Positions 1 to 8,399 of a stretch of 64,000 nucleotides of DNA are shown here, piece after piece (the stretch's first letter is position 1; every line of letters starts with the position of its first letter). Made by a program: the position numbers and the translations under genes. Below the pieces are notes generated by a model. The model saw only the letters and a program-made list of their open reading frames with translations, ran no database searches and was not told the DNA's origin. Origin of the DNA: Psychrobacter piscatorii (GTDB taxonomy: Bacteria; Pseudomonadota; Gammaproteobacteria; Pseudomonadales; Moraxellaceae); the NCBI RefSeq assembly GCF_904846415.1, contig NZ_CAJHAR010000002.1, positions 62,001 to 126,000 of the forward strand, read 5' to 3'.

Positions 1-1
1 A

Positions 2-397
2 GGAAGTGGCGCAGCCGCGACCAGCGCTATCATGAAAGGCGGTATCATCGGTTTCTTATACTTAGAAGTCCTCGATGCGTCATTCAGTTTCGATGGTGTG
101 ATTGGCGCATTTGCCATTACCAATGATGTCATCGTTATCATGCTTGGTCTTGCTATTGGTGCGATGTTCGTGCGTTCAATGACTATCTTCTTGGTAGACA
201 AAGGCACGCTTGATGAGTTTATTTATCTTGAGCATGGCGCACATTACGCCATCGGTGCCTTGGCCATCATTATGCTGTTGTCAGTGAAGTTCCATGTACC
301 AGAAATCATTACTGGTCTTATCGGTATTGCCTTTATTGGTTTTGCATTATGGGCATCGCTGAAACATCGTAAAGCGGAAGCAGCAAGGCTTAATTAA
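2..397 (+). CDS. TerC-family (DUF475) integral membrane protein, 3' part only
   Basis: The frame is open from the left window edge, so the N-terminus lies outside. About 131 residues remain, with three to four hydrophobic segments. The stretches FDGVIGAFAITND and YLEHGAHYAIGALA, with an acidic residue inside a membrane helix, are typical of the DUF475 branch of the TerC family, thought to be metal-linked membrane proteins tied to Ter stress systems. It lies upstream of the terD genes, separated by glutaminase, so it probably forms the left flank of the same stress region. A stem-loop terminator follows about 30 bp later. An internal ATG at 32 exists but is unlikely to be the real start, because conserved sequence continues upstream of it. 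Confidence 0.8.
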   Translation, partial: GSGAAATSAIMKGGIIGFLYLEVLDASFSFDGVIGAFAITNDVIVIMLGLAIGAMFVRSMTIFLVDKGTLDEFIYLEHGAHYAIGALAIIMLLSVKFHVPEIITGLIGIAFIGFALWASLKHRKAEAARLN

Positions 398-428
398 GAC
401 CTATTGTCCGCATGATGCTGTGTAGCTT

Positions 429-464
429 AAGCAGGTCGTATCATCAGATATGGCCTGCTTTTTT
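429..464 (+). terminator. Rho-independent terminator after the DUF475 gene
   Basis: AAGCAGG (429-435) pairs with CCTGCTT (454-460) and is followed by a run of six T. Confidence 0.75.
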
Positions 465-625
465 GCGTTATAATGGCAGGCGTTAGTTACACGGCGAATC
501 CTTACCTATCGCCAAAATAGGTACGTATTTTGCTTCACATACAATTTTCTCATCACTACTATGCGTTATTCGGTTAGAATCCTCGTCCATTAATCACTCA
601 CCAAAAATGAGACCTTTCAACCACT

Positions 626-1546
626 ATGCAACAGATTCTTGATGATATTGCCGCACAGATGGCACTTGAAACCGATCGTGGAAAAGTAGCGGACTATATC
701 CCACAACTGGCCCATGTAGATCCAAACCAGTTTGGTATTGCAGTCGCGACACCTGACGGAAAGATGTATACAGCAGGCAATGCGAGCACTCTGTTTTCGA
801 TCCAAAGTATCTCTAAGATATTCACCCTAACCATTGCACTTGGCAAGTTGGGCGATGGACTTTGGACACACGTTGGTCGTGAACCCTCAGGTGACCCTTT
901 CAACTCAATCGTCATGCTAGAACATGAAACTGGTCGACCGCGCAATCCATTCATCAATGCTGGTGCCATTGCGGTGGTAGATGCGATCATGATGGGCCAC
1001 GAACCTAGAGAAATATTGGCTGAGATTCTACAGTTTGTGCATTTTATTACGGACGATGAGTCCATCCGTTTTGACCACAAAGTGGCAGCGTCTGAGATGG
1101 AGCACAAAGACCGCAACGCCTCGCTTGCGCACTTTATGAAATCCTTTGGTCGTCTCAAGCACGATGTGGACAAGGTGTTGGGTACTTACTTTCATCAATG
1201 CTCGATCGAGATGAATTGCCAGCAATTAGCCAGCGCTGGTCTGTATTTGGTCTCTAACGGAGTTGATAAGCACTCAGGGGTACGTGTAATCAACGAGCAT
1301 CGAGCAAGAAGGATTAACTCACTAATGATGATGTGCGGTCATTACGATGGGTCTGGTGAGTTTGCCTATCGCGTCGGTTTGCCTGGTAAAAGTGGGGTTG
1401 GTGGCGGTATTTTGACCATAGCTCCCGGTAAAGGCTCTATCGCTGTCTGGTCGCCAGGGCTGGATCATATCGGCAACTCCAAGCTTGGGTTAAAAGCATT
1501 AGAGCTGTTTGTACAAGAAACGGGCTGGTCTGTTTTTGCCGAATAA
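626..1546 (+). CDS. glsA: Glutaminase A
   Basis: 306 residues, the normal length for the bacterial glutaminase family, which hydrolyses L-glutamine to glutamate and ammonia in the cytoplasm. The fold is serine-beta-lactamase-like. The nucleophile motif Ser-x-x-Lys is seen as SISK at residues 61-64 within [10 protein letters not shown]. Further family stretches are [18 protein letters not shown] and [12 protein letters not shown]. It starts at the first ATG of the frame; no strong Shine-Dalgarno is visible. It is a single gene with its own perfect 14-bp terminator. In some bacteria glutaminase contributes to acid resistance through ammonia release, so a stress role next to ter genes is possible but only inferred. 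Confidence 0.95.
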   Translation: MQQILDDIAAQMALETDRGKVADYIPQLAHVDPNQFGIAVATPDGKMYTAGNASTLFSIQSISKIFTLTIALGKLGDGLWTHVGREPSGDPFNSIVMLEHETGRPRNPFINAGAIAVVDAIMMGHEPREILAEILQFVHFITDDESIRFDHKVAASEMEHKDRNASLAHFMKSFGRLKHDVDKVLGTYFHQCSIEMNCQQLASAGLYLVSNGVDKHSGVRVINEHRARRINSLMMMCGHYDGSGEFAYRVGLPGKSGVGGGILTIAPGKGSIAVWSPGLDHIGNSKLGLKALELFVQETGWSVFAE

Positions 1547-1625
1547 AAGCTTTATCTAAATACTTTTATCGATAGATTATTCAGCACAATATTACGTCTA
1601 AATTGTATTGAGTTTTTAGGCTCAC

Positions 1626-1667
1626 AGCGGGTCGTACCAACATATCTGGTACGACCCGCTTTTTTTG
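1626..1667 (+). terminator. Strong Rho-independent terminator after glsA
   Basis: A perfect 14-bp stem (1626-1639 with 1647-1660) with a 7-nt loop is followed by six to seven T. Confidence 0.9.
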
Positions 1668-1818
1668 GTGATGTCTTTGCAACTAAGGTAGGTTTCTCTT
1701 CATTCTATGGCTTAATTCAAAGAAAACAGCTGTAGAATAATTTACCTTTGCATAACAATACGTTAACCACTATTGCTAAGATGATTAAAAAGTATCGAAA
1801 ATGCAGGGTTATTATGTC

Positions 1819-1883
1819 GCTTAGTAAGCATATAGTAAGCGCACAAAATACGCCTTGCTTAGTGAGCAAACGCTTAGTATAGT
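1819..1883 (+). promoter_or_regulatory. Probable terD promoter with repeated GCTTAGTRAGC boxes
   Basis: The 471-bp gap between glsA and terD holds the glsA terminator and this region. A -35 TTGCTT (1855-1860), 17-bp spacer and -10 TATAGT (1878-1883) fit a sigma-70 promoter about 135 bp before terD. Two near-palindromic boxes, GCTTAGTAAGC (1819-1829) and GCTTAGTGAGC (1857-1867), lie 38 bp apart; the second overlaps the -35. A further CGCTTAGTATAGTAA (1870-1884) and ATAGTAAGCGC (1832-1842) repeat parts of the box. This looks like an operator array for an unidentified regulator. Confidence 0.5.
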
Positions 1884-2017
1884 AAAACGTAATGATATGC
1901 AGGACGTGGTGTACAGGTAGGTTCTTTGCCAGTTGTCCTTTCATATCAGTCACTGCACAACTTTTAGTTTATTTTTTAAACCCAATCCACTTAATTATTA
2001 ATCCAAAGGATATTTGT

Positions 2018-2593
2018 ATGGCTATTAGCTTAACAAAAGGCGGCAACGTAAACTTATCAAAAGAAGCACCAGGTTTAACCAACATTACAGTTGGTCTAGG
2101 CTGGGATCCACGCGCAACTGACGGTCAAGAGTTTGACTTGGATGCTATTGGCTTCTTAATCAACGAAGCAGGCAAAGTCCGTAACGACCAAGATTTTATC
2201 TTTTTTAATAACCTAAAGTCAGACAATGGTGCCGTTGAGCACACTGGTGACAACCGTACTGGCGAAGGCGATGGCGATGACGAAAAAATCAAAATCAATC
2301 TTGCGAGCATCCCAGCTGACGTGAGCAAAGTTGCCATTTGTGCGATTATATATGAAGGCCAAGCACGTAACCAAAACTTCGGTCAAGTTGGCGATGCTTA
2401 TATCCGTGTCGTAAACGACAATGGCGCAGCTGAAATTGCCCGTTACGACCTATCAGAAGATGGCAGCACTGAAACGGCTATGATCTTTGGTGAGCTATAT
2501 CGTCATAACGGCGACTGGAAATTCCGTGCCGTCGGTCAAGGTTTCAGCGGTGGTCTGGGACCATTAGCAGCGTCTTATGGCGTAAATGTGTAA
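2018..2593 (+). CDS. terD: TerD family protein (191 aa)
   Basis: TerD proteins are cytoplasmic Ca2+-binding beta-sandwich proteins of the tellurite/phage/colicin stress locus. The whole 191-residue family length is present: [15 protein letters not shown] start, GLGWDPR, the acidic DLDAIGFL, and the metal-binding core [14 protein letters not shown]. The C-terminal [17 protein letters not shown] is also typical. The frame is open from 1892, but the conserved family N-terminus begins at the ATG at 2018, preceded by AAAGGA, so that start is chosen. It is the first of a three-gene plus-strand group (terD, AIM24-like, terD2) with two possible terminators downstream. Confidence 0.95.
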   Translation: MAISLTKGGNVNLSKEAPGLTNITVGLGWDPRATDGQEFDLDAIGFLINEAGKVRNDQDFIFFNNLKSDNGAVEHTGDNRTGEGDGDDEKIKINLASIPADVSKVAICAIIYEGQARNQNFGQVGDAYIRVVNDNGAAEIARYDLSEDGSTETAMIFGELYRHNGDWKFRAVGQGFSGGLGPLAASYGVNV

Positions 2594-2626
2594 CGTTAAA
2601 TTGACGTGAATATCTAGCGAGCCAAG

Positions 2627-2653
2627 CGTTGCTATCAGTTTTTGATAGCAACG
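2627..2653. other. Intergenic hairpin after terD
   Basis: CGTTGCTATCA (2627-2637) and TGATAGCAACG (2643-2653) form a perfect 11-bp stem with a 5-nt loop. No T-run follows, so it may be an mRNA-stabilising hairpin rather than a terminator. Confidence 0.5.
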
Positions 2654-2658
2654 CCCAT

Positions 2659-2700
2659 AAGCCATCAAGTGTGCCCTTTTAACGCATTTGATGGCTTTAA
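2659..2700 (+). terminator. Possible weak terminator or attenuating stem-loop after terD
   Basis: AAGCCATCAA (2659-2668) pairs with TTGATGGCTT (2688-2697); the tail is only modestly T-rich. Together with the preceding hairpin it could set terD expression above that of the next genes. Confidence 0.45.
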
Positions 2701-2800
2701 ATTTAATAGGCCCATCAATATAAAAACGCTAAAACACATAGGTCTATCTCCACACATTAAGAGCACCTATCAAAAATATTAGAATAAGGATTTGCACCCC

Positions 2801-3553
2801 ATGGCCGCAACATTCAGTTTAATCGGTACTATTGAGCCTTTTTTGCATTGTAATCTCAAAAAAGGCGATTCAATTTATTGTGAAGCCAATGCAATGGTGA
2901 TGATGGAGTCTAACCTTGAGCTAAAAGGTAAGCTACAAGGTGGCTTGATGCAATCGCTCATGCGCCGTTTTGCCAATGATGAATCGTTGTTTCAACAGCA
3001 GATTGAAGCAGTCAATGGTGAAGGTGATTGCTTGCTTGCCCCCACACTAGATGGCGATATGCAAATCATCGAGGTGGGGTCACAGCAATATACATTGAGT
3101 GATGGTGCTTTTGTCGCGGCACAAACTGGCGTTGATATCAGAGCCAATATTCAGCGCAATTTAGGCGGCGCGGTATTTGGTGATACGGGCGGTTTTATGG
3201 TCATGCAGACTCAAGGAAAAGGTCAGGTTGTAGTATCTGGTTTTGGCTCATTGTTTGAGATTGAGGTCACCCCAGACAAAGATGTCATCATTGATAATGG
3301 TCATGTGGTTTGCTGGGATTCGAACCTCGATTATAAACTGTCCGTCTCGACCAGTAAGAAAAAAGGCATCATGAGCAATATCATCAACTCCGTCACCAGT
3401 GGCGAGGGTATGGTTTTGAACTTTTCGGGCAGTGGCAAGGTAATCATTTGCTCACGCAATCGTGACAGCTATCAAGGATGGCTGCAAAGTGTCTTAGGAA
3501 CGAGCTCAGGTGGACGCGGCGGCAACGGTGGTTTTTTAGATAATATCTTATAG
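2801..3553 (+). CDS. AIM24 / TIGR00266 family protein
   Basis: 250 residues resembling the TIGR00266/AIM24 family, beta-sandwich proteins often found beside terD genes; the biochemical function is unknown. Family signs are the early HCNLKKGDSIYCEANAMVMM, a middle repeat-like beta section, and a C-terminus with KKGIMSNIINSVTSGEGMV and a Gly-rich tail. A TTG three codons earlier (2792) sits directly on the Shine-Dalgarno AATAAGGA (2782-2789), so the ATG at 2801 is the better start. It lies between two terD genes, consistent with a Ter stress-complex partner. No membrane segment is seen. Confidence 0.8.
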   Translation: MAATFSLIGTIEPFLHCNLKKGDSIYCEANAMVMMESNLELKGKLQGGLMQSLMRRFANDESLFQQQIEAVNGEGDCLLAPTLDGDMQIIEVGSQQYTLSDGAFVAAQTGVDIRANIQRNLGGAVFGDTGGFMVMQTQGKGQVVVSGFGSLFEIEVTPDKDVIIDNGHVVCWDSNLDYKLSVSTSKKKGIMSNIINSVTSGEGMVLNFSGSGKVIICSRNRDSYQGWLQSVLGTSSGGRGGNGGFLDNIL

Positions 3554-3610
3554 CGTCTTTTAGAACTATGTTTAAGCAGTTTTACTCACAATTACTATAA
3601 GGATACTCAC

Positions 3611-4219
3611 ATGGCAGTTAGTCTACAAAAAGGGCAGAAAATCTCCCTAAGTAAAGAAGCAGGCGGCGAGCTGACTCAAGTTAAATTGGGTCTAGGCTGG
3701 GATGTCGCTCAAGGTCCACAAGACAAGAAAGGTAGCTTTTTAGGTAAATTATTTGGCGGCGGTAGCGGCGGTGATTCTATCGATTTGGATGCTTCGTGCA
3801 TCATGTTTGACGCCAATAAACAAGCGGTCGATGCTATTTGGTTCAGTCAGCTTAAATCAAAAGATGGCAGTATCGTTCATACGGGTGACAACCGTACTGG
3901 CGACGGCGATGGTGATGATGAAGTCATCAACGTTGATCTCTCAAAAGTCCCAGCCAACGTGACTTCATTAGTATTTACGGTCAACAGCTTTACGGGTCAG
4001 ACGTTTGAGACGGTCGAAAATGCGTTTTGCCGTATCGTTAATGCCAATAACAACAGTGAAGTAGCTCGCTACAACTTATCGGCACAAGGTGGACACACTG
4101 CTATGGTGATGGCAAAAGTCTATCGTCATAACAACGAATGGAAAATGCACGCTATTGGTGAGACTGCGTCTGGTCGCACCTTCCATGACTTAATGCCAGC
4201 GATTACGCCACATGCTTAA
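3611..4219 (+). CDS. TerD family protein with Gly-rich insertion (202 aa)
   Basis: A second TerD paralogue. The family core is intact: MAVSLQKGQKISLSK, GLGWDV, DLDASCIMFD, the acidic Ca2+-binding DNRTGDGDGDDEVI and a C-terminal VYRHNNEWKMHAIGE. It differs from the first copy by an insertion at about residues 40-57 (GSFLGKLFGGGSGG), which may be a mobile loop or interaction surface. The start ATG has AAGGA at good spacing. It is the last gene of the plus-strand group and ends at a bidirectional terminator shared with the convergent TerA-like gene. Confidence 0.92.
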   Translation: MAVSLQKGQKISLSKEAGGELTQVKLGLGWDVAQGPQDKKGSFLGKLFGGGSGGDSIDLDASCIMFDANKQAVDAIWFSQLKSKDGSIVHTGDNRTGDGDGDDEVINVDLSKVPANVTSLVFTVNSFTGQTFETVENAFCRIVNANNNSEVARYNLSAQGGHTAMVMAKVYRHNNEWKMHAIGETASGRTFHDLMPAITPHA

Positions 4220-4273
4220 CGAGTTGAGCCCTTAACTGGAGTATTAATAATCTAGTTAAATAGTTTATTTCAA

Positions 4274-4315
4274 AAAAGAGCGGCCCATCTATTGATAGAT
4301 GGGCCGCTCTTTTTT
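4274..4315. terminator. Bidirectional terminator between terD2 and the TerA-like gene
   Basis: AGAGCGGCCCATCTAT and its complement are separated by TG, a very stable 16-bp stem. It is flanked by an A-run on the left (4272-4277) and a T-run on the right, so it can serve both converging genes. Confidence 0.9.
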
Positions 4316-4340
4316 GCTTATCATTTATAGACTAAAAATA

Positions 4341-5609
4341 TTATTTACGACCACGCTTCCAGCTAAAGCCCCAGTTAAAGGCCTTATCCATCTCTTGATG
4401 TCCTTTAAAGTATTGGTTAATACGTTCAACATTGATACTGCCTTGCTGATTGACCAAACGTGCAATAGCACACATCGGCAAGTTACCAGCCCCTTCTGTT
4501 AGGCGAGTCTCAATCGGTGACTGATCGGGTACATGAATCGTCACGACCCCATCGGTTTTTTCCCAGTTTGGCGCGCCCTCATAAATAAAGGCAAAGATAA
4601 ACACCTCTTCAATCTGTGACCACTGCTGACCGTTGATATCGAGCCACTCGCCACCACTTACCTGCCCCGTTCTATCATCCGCTCGCAAACACACATACGG
4701 CGCTGATTGTAGACTACCAAAGCGATCACCCAATGCCTGAATGAGGGTTTTTTCACCGTTTTTCAGATGAATCATCGCGCCAACATCTAGATCGATACCG
4801 CTTGATTGATGCTGCTTAAACAGATCGCCTAATAGGCCTTTTTTGGGTGCTGAATTATTACTCTCTGGACGTTGGTTCCAATCTAAGTTCACTGAGATTT
4901 TGCCAAAGTCGTCACGCTTTTTCAGATTGATGCTCGATTGGTTCTTGGTTAAGGTGATTTTACTAAGATTAATCGAAGGAGTAGCAGGAATCGGTGGCGG
5001 GGTGTTCGCTTGAGAGGTACTGCCTGCTTTTTGCGTATTGATGGGTCGCTGCGTATTAATAGGCTGAGCCTGATTCTGCGATGCGTTCTGATGTTGCGCT
5101 GGCGCTTCATCTGCGATTTCAACTCCGAAATGTTCAGATAACGGTTTTAAACCTCCCTCAAATCCTTGAGCGATAAAACGAAACTTCCAGCTGCCCTGCC
5201 GACGATAGCACTCCGCCAAAATAATGGCTTTTTCGTTACGTCCAGCACTGCTCAGCTGACAAGTCATCAATACCTGACTGCCTTGTAGTACTTGAATATC
5301 GACATCGCCAACTTGTGCCAACGTCTGCGCGCTAGAGAATGCCAAGGCAATTTTTTCAATACTCGCAGGCTGCGCAGGTAGGTTAATATCAAAAAATCCG
5401 TCGCTATCGTGACCACGAAAACTAACATTGCCGTCATCGCTACGTTTCTGACCATAAAATATCATGTCACCATCGCCGCGTACTTTGCCATCAGTCGTCA
5501 GACGATAAGCGGCGCAATCAATGGCATTTTGGCTTAAGATGCGAACACTAATATTATCAGTTGGTAATGGCGCATTGGCACCTGCGACTAGTTGTTGAGG
5601 TTGATTCAT
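4341..5609 (-). CDS. terA: TerA-like protein with two TerD domains
   Basis: 422 residues. An N-terminal TerD-like domain (about 10-165) contains ALAFSSAQ, HDSDGFFDI and CYRRQGSWKFRFIAQGFEGG. A Gln/Pro/Thr-rich linker (about 170-215) follows, then a second TerD-like domain (about 215-422) with SINLKKRDDFGKI, a GLLGDLFKQHQSSGIDLDVGAM insert and DDRTGQVSGGEWL. The canonical acidic string of the neighbouring TerD proteins is weakened in both domains, so metal binding may differ. This layout fits TerA. Two ATGs occur in tandem; the second has AAGGA at better spacing. It is transcribed toward terD2 and away from the ATP-grasp operon. Confidence 0.8.
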   Translation of the reverse strand: MNQPQQLVAGANAPLPTDNISVRILSQNAIDCAAYRLTTDGKVRGDGDMIFYGQKRSDDGNVSFRGHDSDGFFDINLPAQPASIEKIALAFSSAQTLAQVGDVDIQVLQGSQVLMTCQLSSAGRNEKAIILAECYRRQGSWKFRFIAQGFEGGLKPLSEHFGVEIADEAPAQHQNASQNQAQPINTQRPINTQKAGSTSQANTPPPIPATPSINLSKITLTKNQSSINLKKRDDFGKISVNLDWNQRPESNNSAPKKGLLGDLFKQHQSSGIDLDVGAMIHLKNGEKTLIQALGDRFGSLQSAPYVCLRADDRTGQVSGGEWLDINGQQWSQIEEVFIFAFIYEGAPNWEKTDGVVTIHVPDQSPIETRLTEGAGNLPMCAIARLVNQQGSINVERINQYFKGHQEMDKAFNWGFSWKRGRK

Positions 5610-5655
5610 CATACGTCCTTTGGATTCTTTATTATATTGTCATTGTTGTAATTGG

Positions 5656-5684
5656 CATGCTCACTATCGTCATATAGTAGCATG
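5656..5684. promoter_or_regulatory. Inverted repeat upstream of the TerA-like gene
   Basis: CATGCTCACTAT (5656-5667) and ATAGTAGCATG (5674-5684) form an interrupted palindrome 47 bp upstream of the TerA-like gene, in the divergent gap 5610-5902. The right half reads CATATAGTAGC; CATATAGTAAGC occurs at 1829-1840 in front of terD, and GCTCACTA is the complement of TAGTGAGC in the terD boxes. This suggests, without proof, a shared regulator. Confidence 0.4.
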
Positions 5685-5902
5685 AATATTATGAACATTT
5701 TAAACCGAGCAATCGCGCTACTAGCTACAAAATCACTCTTACAAATCCTTTTGCCTATTTCATCAGGGGCATTTATAACCTGTGCCATTTGTATATAATA
5801 TATGCTGCTGAATGATCAAATTTTGACTATACTGCCGCTAGTTTTCAACAACCGTATCCACTCATCCAACCCCCTACATATGATAATAACGCTGAGAGAA
5901 TT

Positions 5903-7060
5903 ATGATTAACCTTGCTAACGATAGCTTCCAATCCACATCAATAGCTGCTTGGTTAGCTGAGGGTCAATCCAGCCAGCGCGATATGTTAGAGAGCTTACA
6001 AAACTTAAAAAGTAAATCAACCGGCGCCTTTCATATTATCGCCTCACACCGTCATAACCGACCTGAGATTTTTGAATTTGCTGATAAGGTCTATCGCGAA
6101 CCGTATCCGGCAAAAGCAGCCATAGTTGATGAGATAGAGGATAATATAGAAGAAATGACTAAGTCAGCGACGCCTCGCTGGCAATTCGTCTTGGAACACG
6201 CCAAAGAGAACAACGTTAAAGTCTTATTGACGGGCCGCAATGGGGTCGATTATGAAGCGCATCGTGAGGCGTTTGATGCCGCTGGTATTCGTTTGCTTAC
6301 AGGCGCAACCAGCGTAGTAGCACTAGAGTCGATCGAAGATAAATTTGCCTTTATGCAACAGTGCCATCAGCATAATATCCCTGTCGCTGATGCTTGGCGT
6401 TTTGACAATGTAGCCGAGCTTGAGGCTTTACTCGCCGAACACGGTCATCAGCCGCTATGTATCAAACCGGTTGTTGGTATTTTTGCCCAAGGATTTTGGC
6501 GATTGGATTTAGGCAAAGAACCTGATGAGCACTACGATAGCTTTGAGCACTTGTACTTTACCGAAGAGAAAAAGATCAATACCGCACAATTTATTAATGC
6601 TTACACCAATAGTCTGATGGTACGTGAGCGCCCTATTCCTATGCTGGTTATGCCGTATCTATCAGGGCAGGAATACTCTATCGATGTGGTCTGCGAATAC
6701 GGTGAAGTATTGGCCGCCGTTACTCGTTATAAAACAGGCAAAATCCAGCATATCGGCTATGAGCAATCCGTCATGGATGTGGTGACTCCATTAATTAAAG
6801 CTTTTGGCTGTGATGGTATTGTCAGTGTGCAGACCAAAGCTGATGATGACGGTCAGCACCGTGTGCTTGAGATCAATAGCCGCCCGTCTGGTGGTATTGG
6901 TTACACGACGCATAGCGGTGTGGATTTGACACAGGTTGGCTTTGGCTATTGGCTTGGTCTAACTGATAAGCCAACACTGGCTGATATCACGCAACAAATA
7001 ACACCCTGTCAAGTACGCTCCATTATGGTGGGCGTAAAAATTGAAGATACTACTGAGTAA
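5903..7060 (+). CDS. ATP-grasp family ligase of the Ter biosynthetic module
   Basis: 385 residues. ATP-grasp enzymes join a carboxylate to an amine or thiol by way of an acyl phosphate. Visible signs are a Rossmann-like N-terminal region (LLTGRNGVDYEAHREAFDAA), the lysine strand PLCIKPVVGIFAQGFWRLD, MPYLSGQEYSIDVV, and the metal-binding end VLEINSRPSGGIGYTTHSG. The gene opens a six-gene plus-strand run with gaps of 30-140 bp. That run matches the predicted Ter-linked pathway for a nucleoside-like product; the substrate is not known. The start ATG follows GAGAGAA. The gap upstream (5610-5902) is divergent with the TerA-like gene and probably holds both promoters. Confidence 0.85.
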   Translation: MINLANDSFQSTSIAAWLAEGQSSQRDMLESLQNLKSKSTGAFHIIASHRHNRPEIFEFADKVYREPYPAKAAIVDEIEDNIEEMTKSATPRWQFVLEHAKENNVKVLLTGRNGVDYEAHREAFDAAGIRLLTGATSVVALESIEDKFAFMQQCHQHNIPVADAWRFDNVAELEALLAEHGHQPLCIKPVVGIFAQGFWRLDLGKEPDEHYDSFEHLYFTEEKKINTAQFINAYTNSLMVRERPIPMLVMPYLSGQEYSIDVVCEYGEVLAAVTRYKTGKIQHIGYEQSVMDVVTPLIKAFGCDGIVSVQTKADDDGQHRVLEINSRPSGGIGYTTHSGVDLTQVGFGYWLGLTDKPTLADITQQITPCQVRSIMVGVKIEDTTE

Positions 7061-7126
7061 GTAAAAATAAGCAGGCAACATAAAGATCGACTGACGATCG
7101 AACATATATCCAATAAGAGGTAGATG

Positions 7127-8356
7127 ATGACAGCACAGACCACACTCGTGTTAGGCGCCAATGCTGTTATCGCAGACGTGCGCTGCTCGATCGCATTTTC
7201 TAGCGCTTCTCCGCTTAGGTTTGGACAGCAGCTTGGGCTACTATGGCTGCCTCTAGATGCCAATCGTCAGGCCGTTTGTAGCCCAGCTTATTTACATGAG
7301 CCCAAAGACTGGGCAACGATAGATGATGCCAATAACCCAAGCAAATGGCAGCTTGATCTACCCAAATTGTTTGAGCAACAAGGTGTGCATTTTTTACAGC
7401 TGATTGCTTATACTTACGATGAGCCTAGCCTGAACTTGCCTGCGGTTGAGCTAAGCGACGTTTGCCTAAATCTCAATCATGGTGCACTTCGCTATGACTT
7501 TACAGCGCGCGTACGCCACGTCAAAGCCGCCATTATATTAGAGATATATAAGCGTAATGGACAGTTTAAATGTCGAGCGCTTGGCGAAGCTTCGACCCAA
7601 GGTTTGGTGAGTCTTGAACAGAGAGTACAAGTCAGTCTTGATGTTCGTCCACCCAACACACATGCACGTATCCAAGCAGCACAGCAACAGCAACAGCAAG
7701 CCTACCCTCACAATGAAATGCGTCCGCCTCGTCAAGTGCAGGCAGGTGAAACATGGACAGGGACGGCGTTTGCCATTGATCCGTACCACTTGCTTACCTG
7801 CTATCATGTGATTGAGTCGGCTCAAATAATTGGCATACGTCAGCAAGGTCAGCCTGATCGCGAGGCACAAGTCGTGCTCAGTGATATCGGTAGCGACTCC
7901 GCTATTATCAGAGTCAGCGACCCATTGCCCAGCCATATCCCATTGGCACAGCAATGTAGTGATATATTGGGTGAGACCATTACCACATTAGGGTTTCCAT
8001 TATCAGGACTGAGCAGTCAACTACAAGTCACACAAGGTTGTATATCAGGGCTAACGGGCTTAAACGATGACATCCGTTACCTTCAGTTTACCGCACCCAT
8101 TCAGCCTGGCTCTAGTGGTAGTCCTTTGTTGCTACCAACTGGCGAGGTTGTCGGTATGGTGACTGCCAGTCTCGTTCATGAACACGCACAAAACATGAAC
8201 TATGCGGTGAAATTTCAGTTATTATCTGCCTTAATTGCGAGCGTTGGGATCAGTCTGGAGAGTAAGGCTGATTCATCAATCGCTATGCCTTTGACTACAC
8301 CGCAACTCAGTAAGCAAAGTCGCAGTGCATTATGGCTGGTTGGCTGTCAGGGTTAA
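7127..8356 (+). CDS. TerD-like domain fused to a trypsin-like serine protease
   Basis: 409 residues. Residues 1-170 are a diverged TerD-like domain: it lacks the DNRTG-acidic string but keeps the C-terminal signature EIYKRNGQFKCRALGE. A Gln-rich linker (about 182-195) leads to a chymotrypsin/HtrA-type protease domain. Its apparent triad is His227 in TCYHVIES, Asp257 in GSDSAIIRV and Ser330 in PGSSGSPLL. No signal peptide is seen, so it likely acts in the cytoplasm, perhaps cleaving a Ter-complex partner. The second of two ATGs (7127) is chosen because AAGAGG lies six bases before it. It sits inside the biosynthetic run, 66 bp after the ATP-grasp gene. Confidence 0.85.
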   Translation: MTAQTTLVLGANAVIADVRCSIAFSSASPLRFGQQLGLLWLPLDANRQAVCSPAYLHEPKDWATIDDANNPSKWQLDLPKLFEQQGVHFLQLIAYTYDEPSLNLPAVELSDVCLNLNHGALRYDFTARVRHVKAAIILEIYKRNGQFKCRALGEASTQGLVSLEQRVQVSLDVRPPNTHARIQAAQQQQQQAYPHNEMRPPRQVQAGETWTGTAFAIDPYHLLTCYHVIESAQIIGIRQQGQPDREAQVVLSDIGSDSAIIRVSDPLPSHIPLAQQCSDILGETITTLGFPLSGLSSQLQVTQGCISGLTGLNDDIRYLQFTAPIQPGSSGSPLLLPTGEVVGMVTASLVHEHAQNMNYAVKFQLLSALIASVGISLESKADSSIAMPLTTPQLSKQSRSALWLVGCQG

Positions 8357-8399
8357 GAAATCTATACCTATATAAAATGAAAAACGCAAAGGAATATGA

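Noticed and set aside
694..1173. A 159-codon minus-strand ORF inside glsA
   Set aside because: It is an antisense shadow of glutaminase, with no family match.
7687..7703. CAG/CAA repeat considered as a tandem-repeat element
   Set aside because: It encodes the Gln-rich linker of the TerD-protease protein and is short and imperfect.
7538..7954. A 138-codon minus-strand ORF
   Set aside because: It is antisense to the TerD-protease gene, whose domains and triad are convincing.
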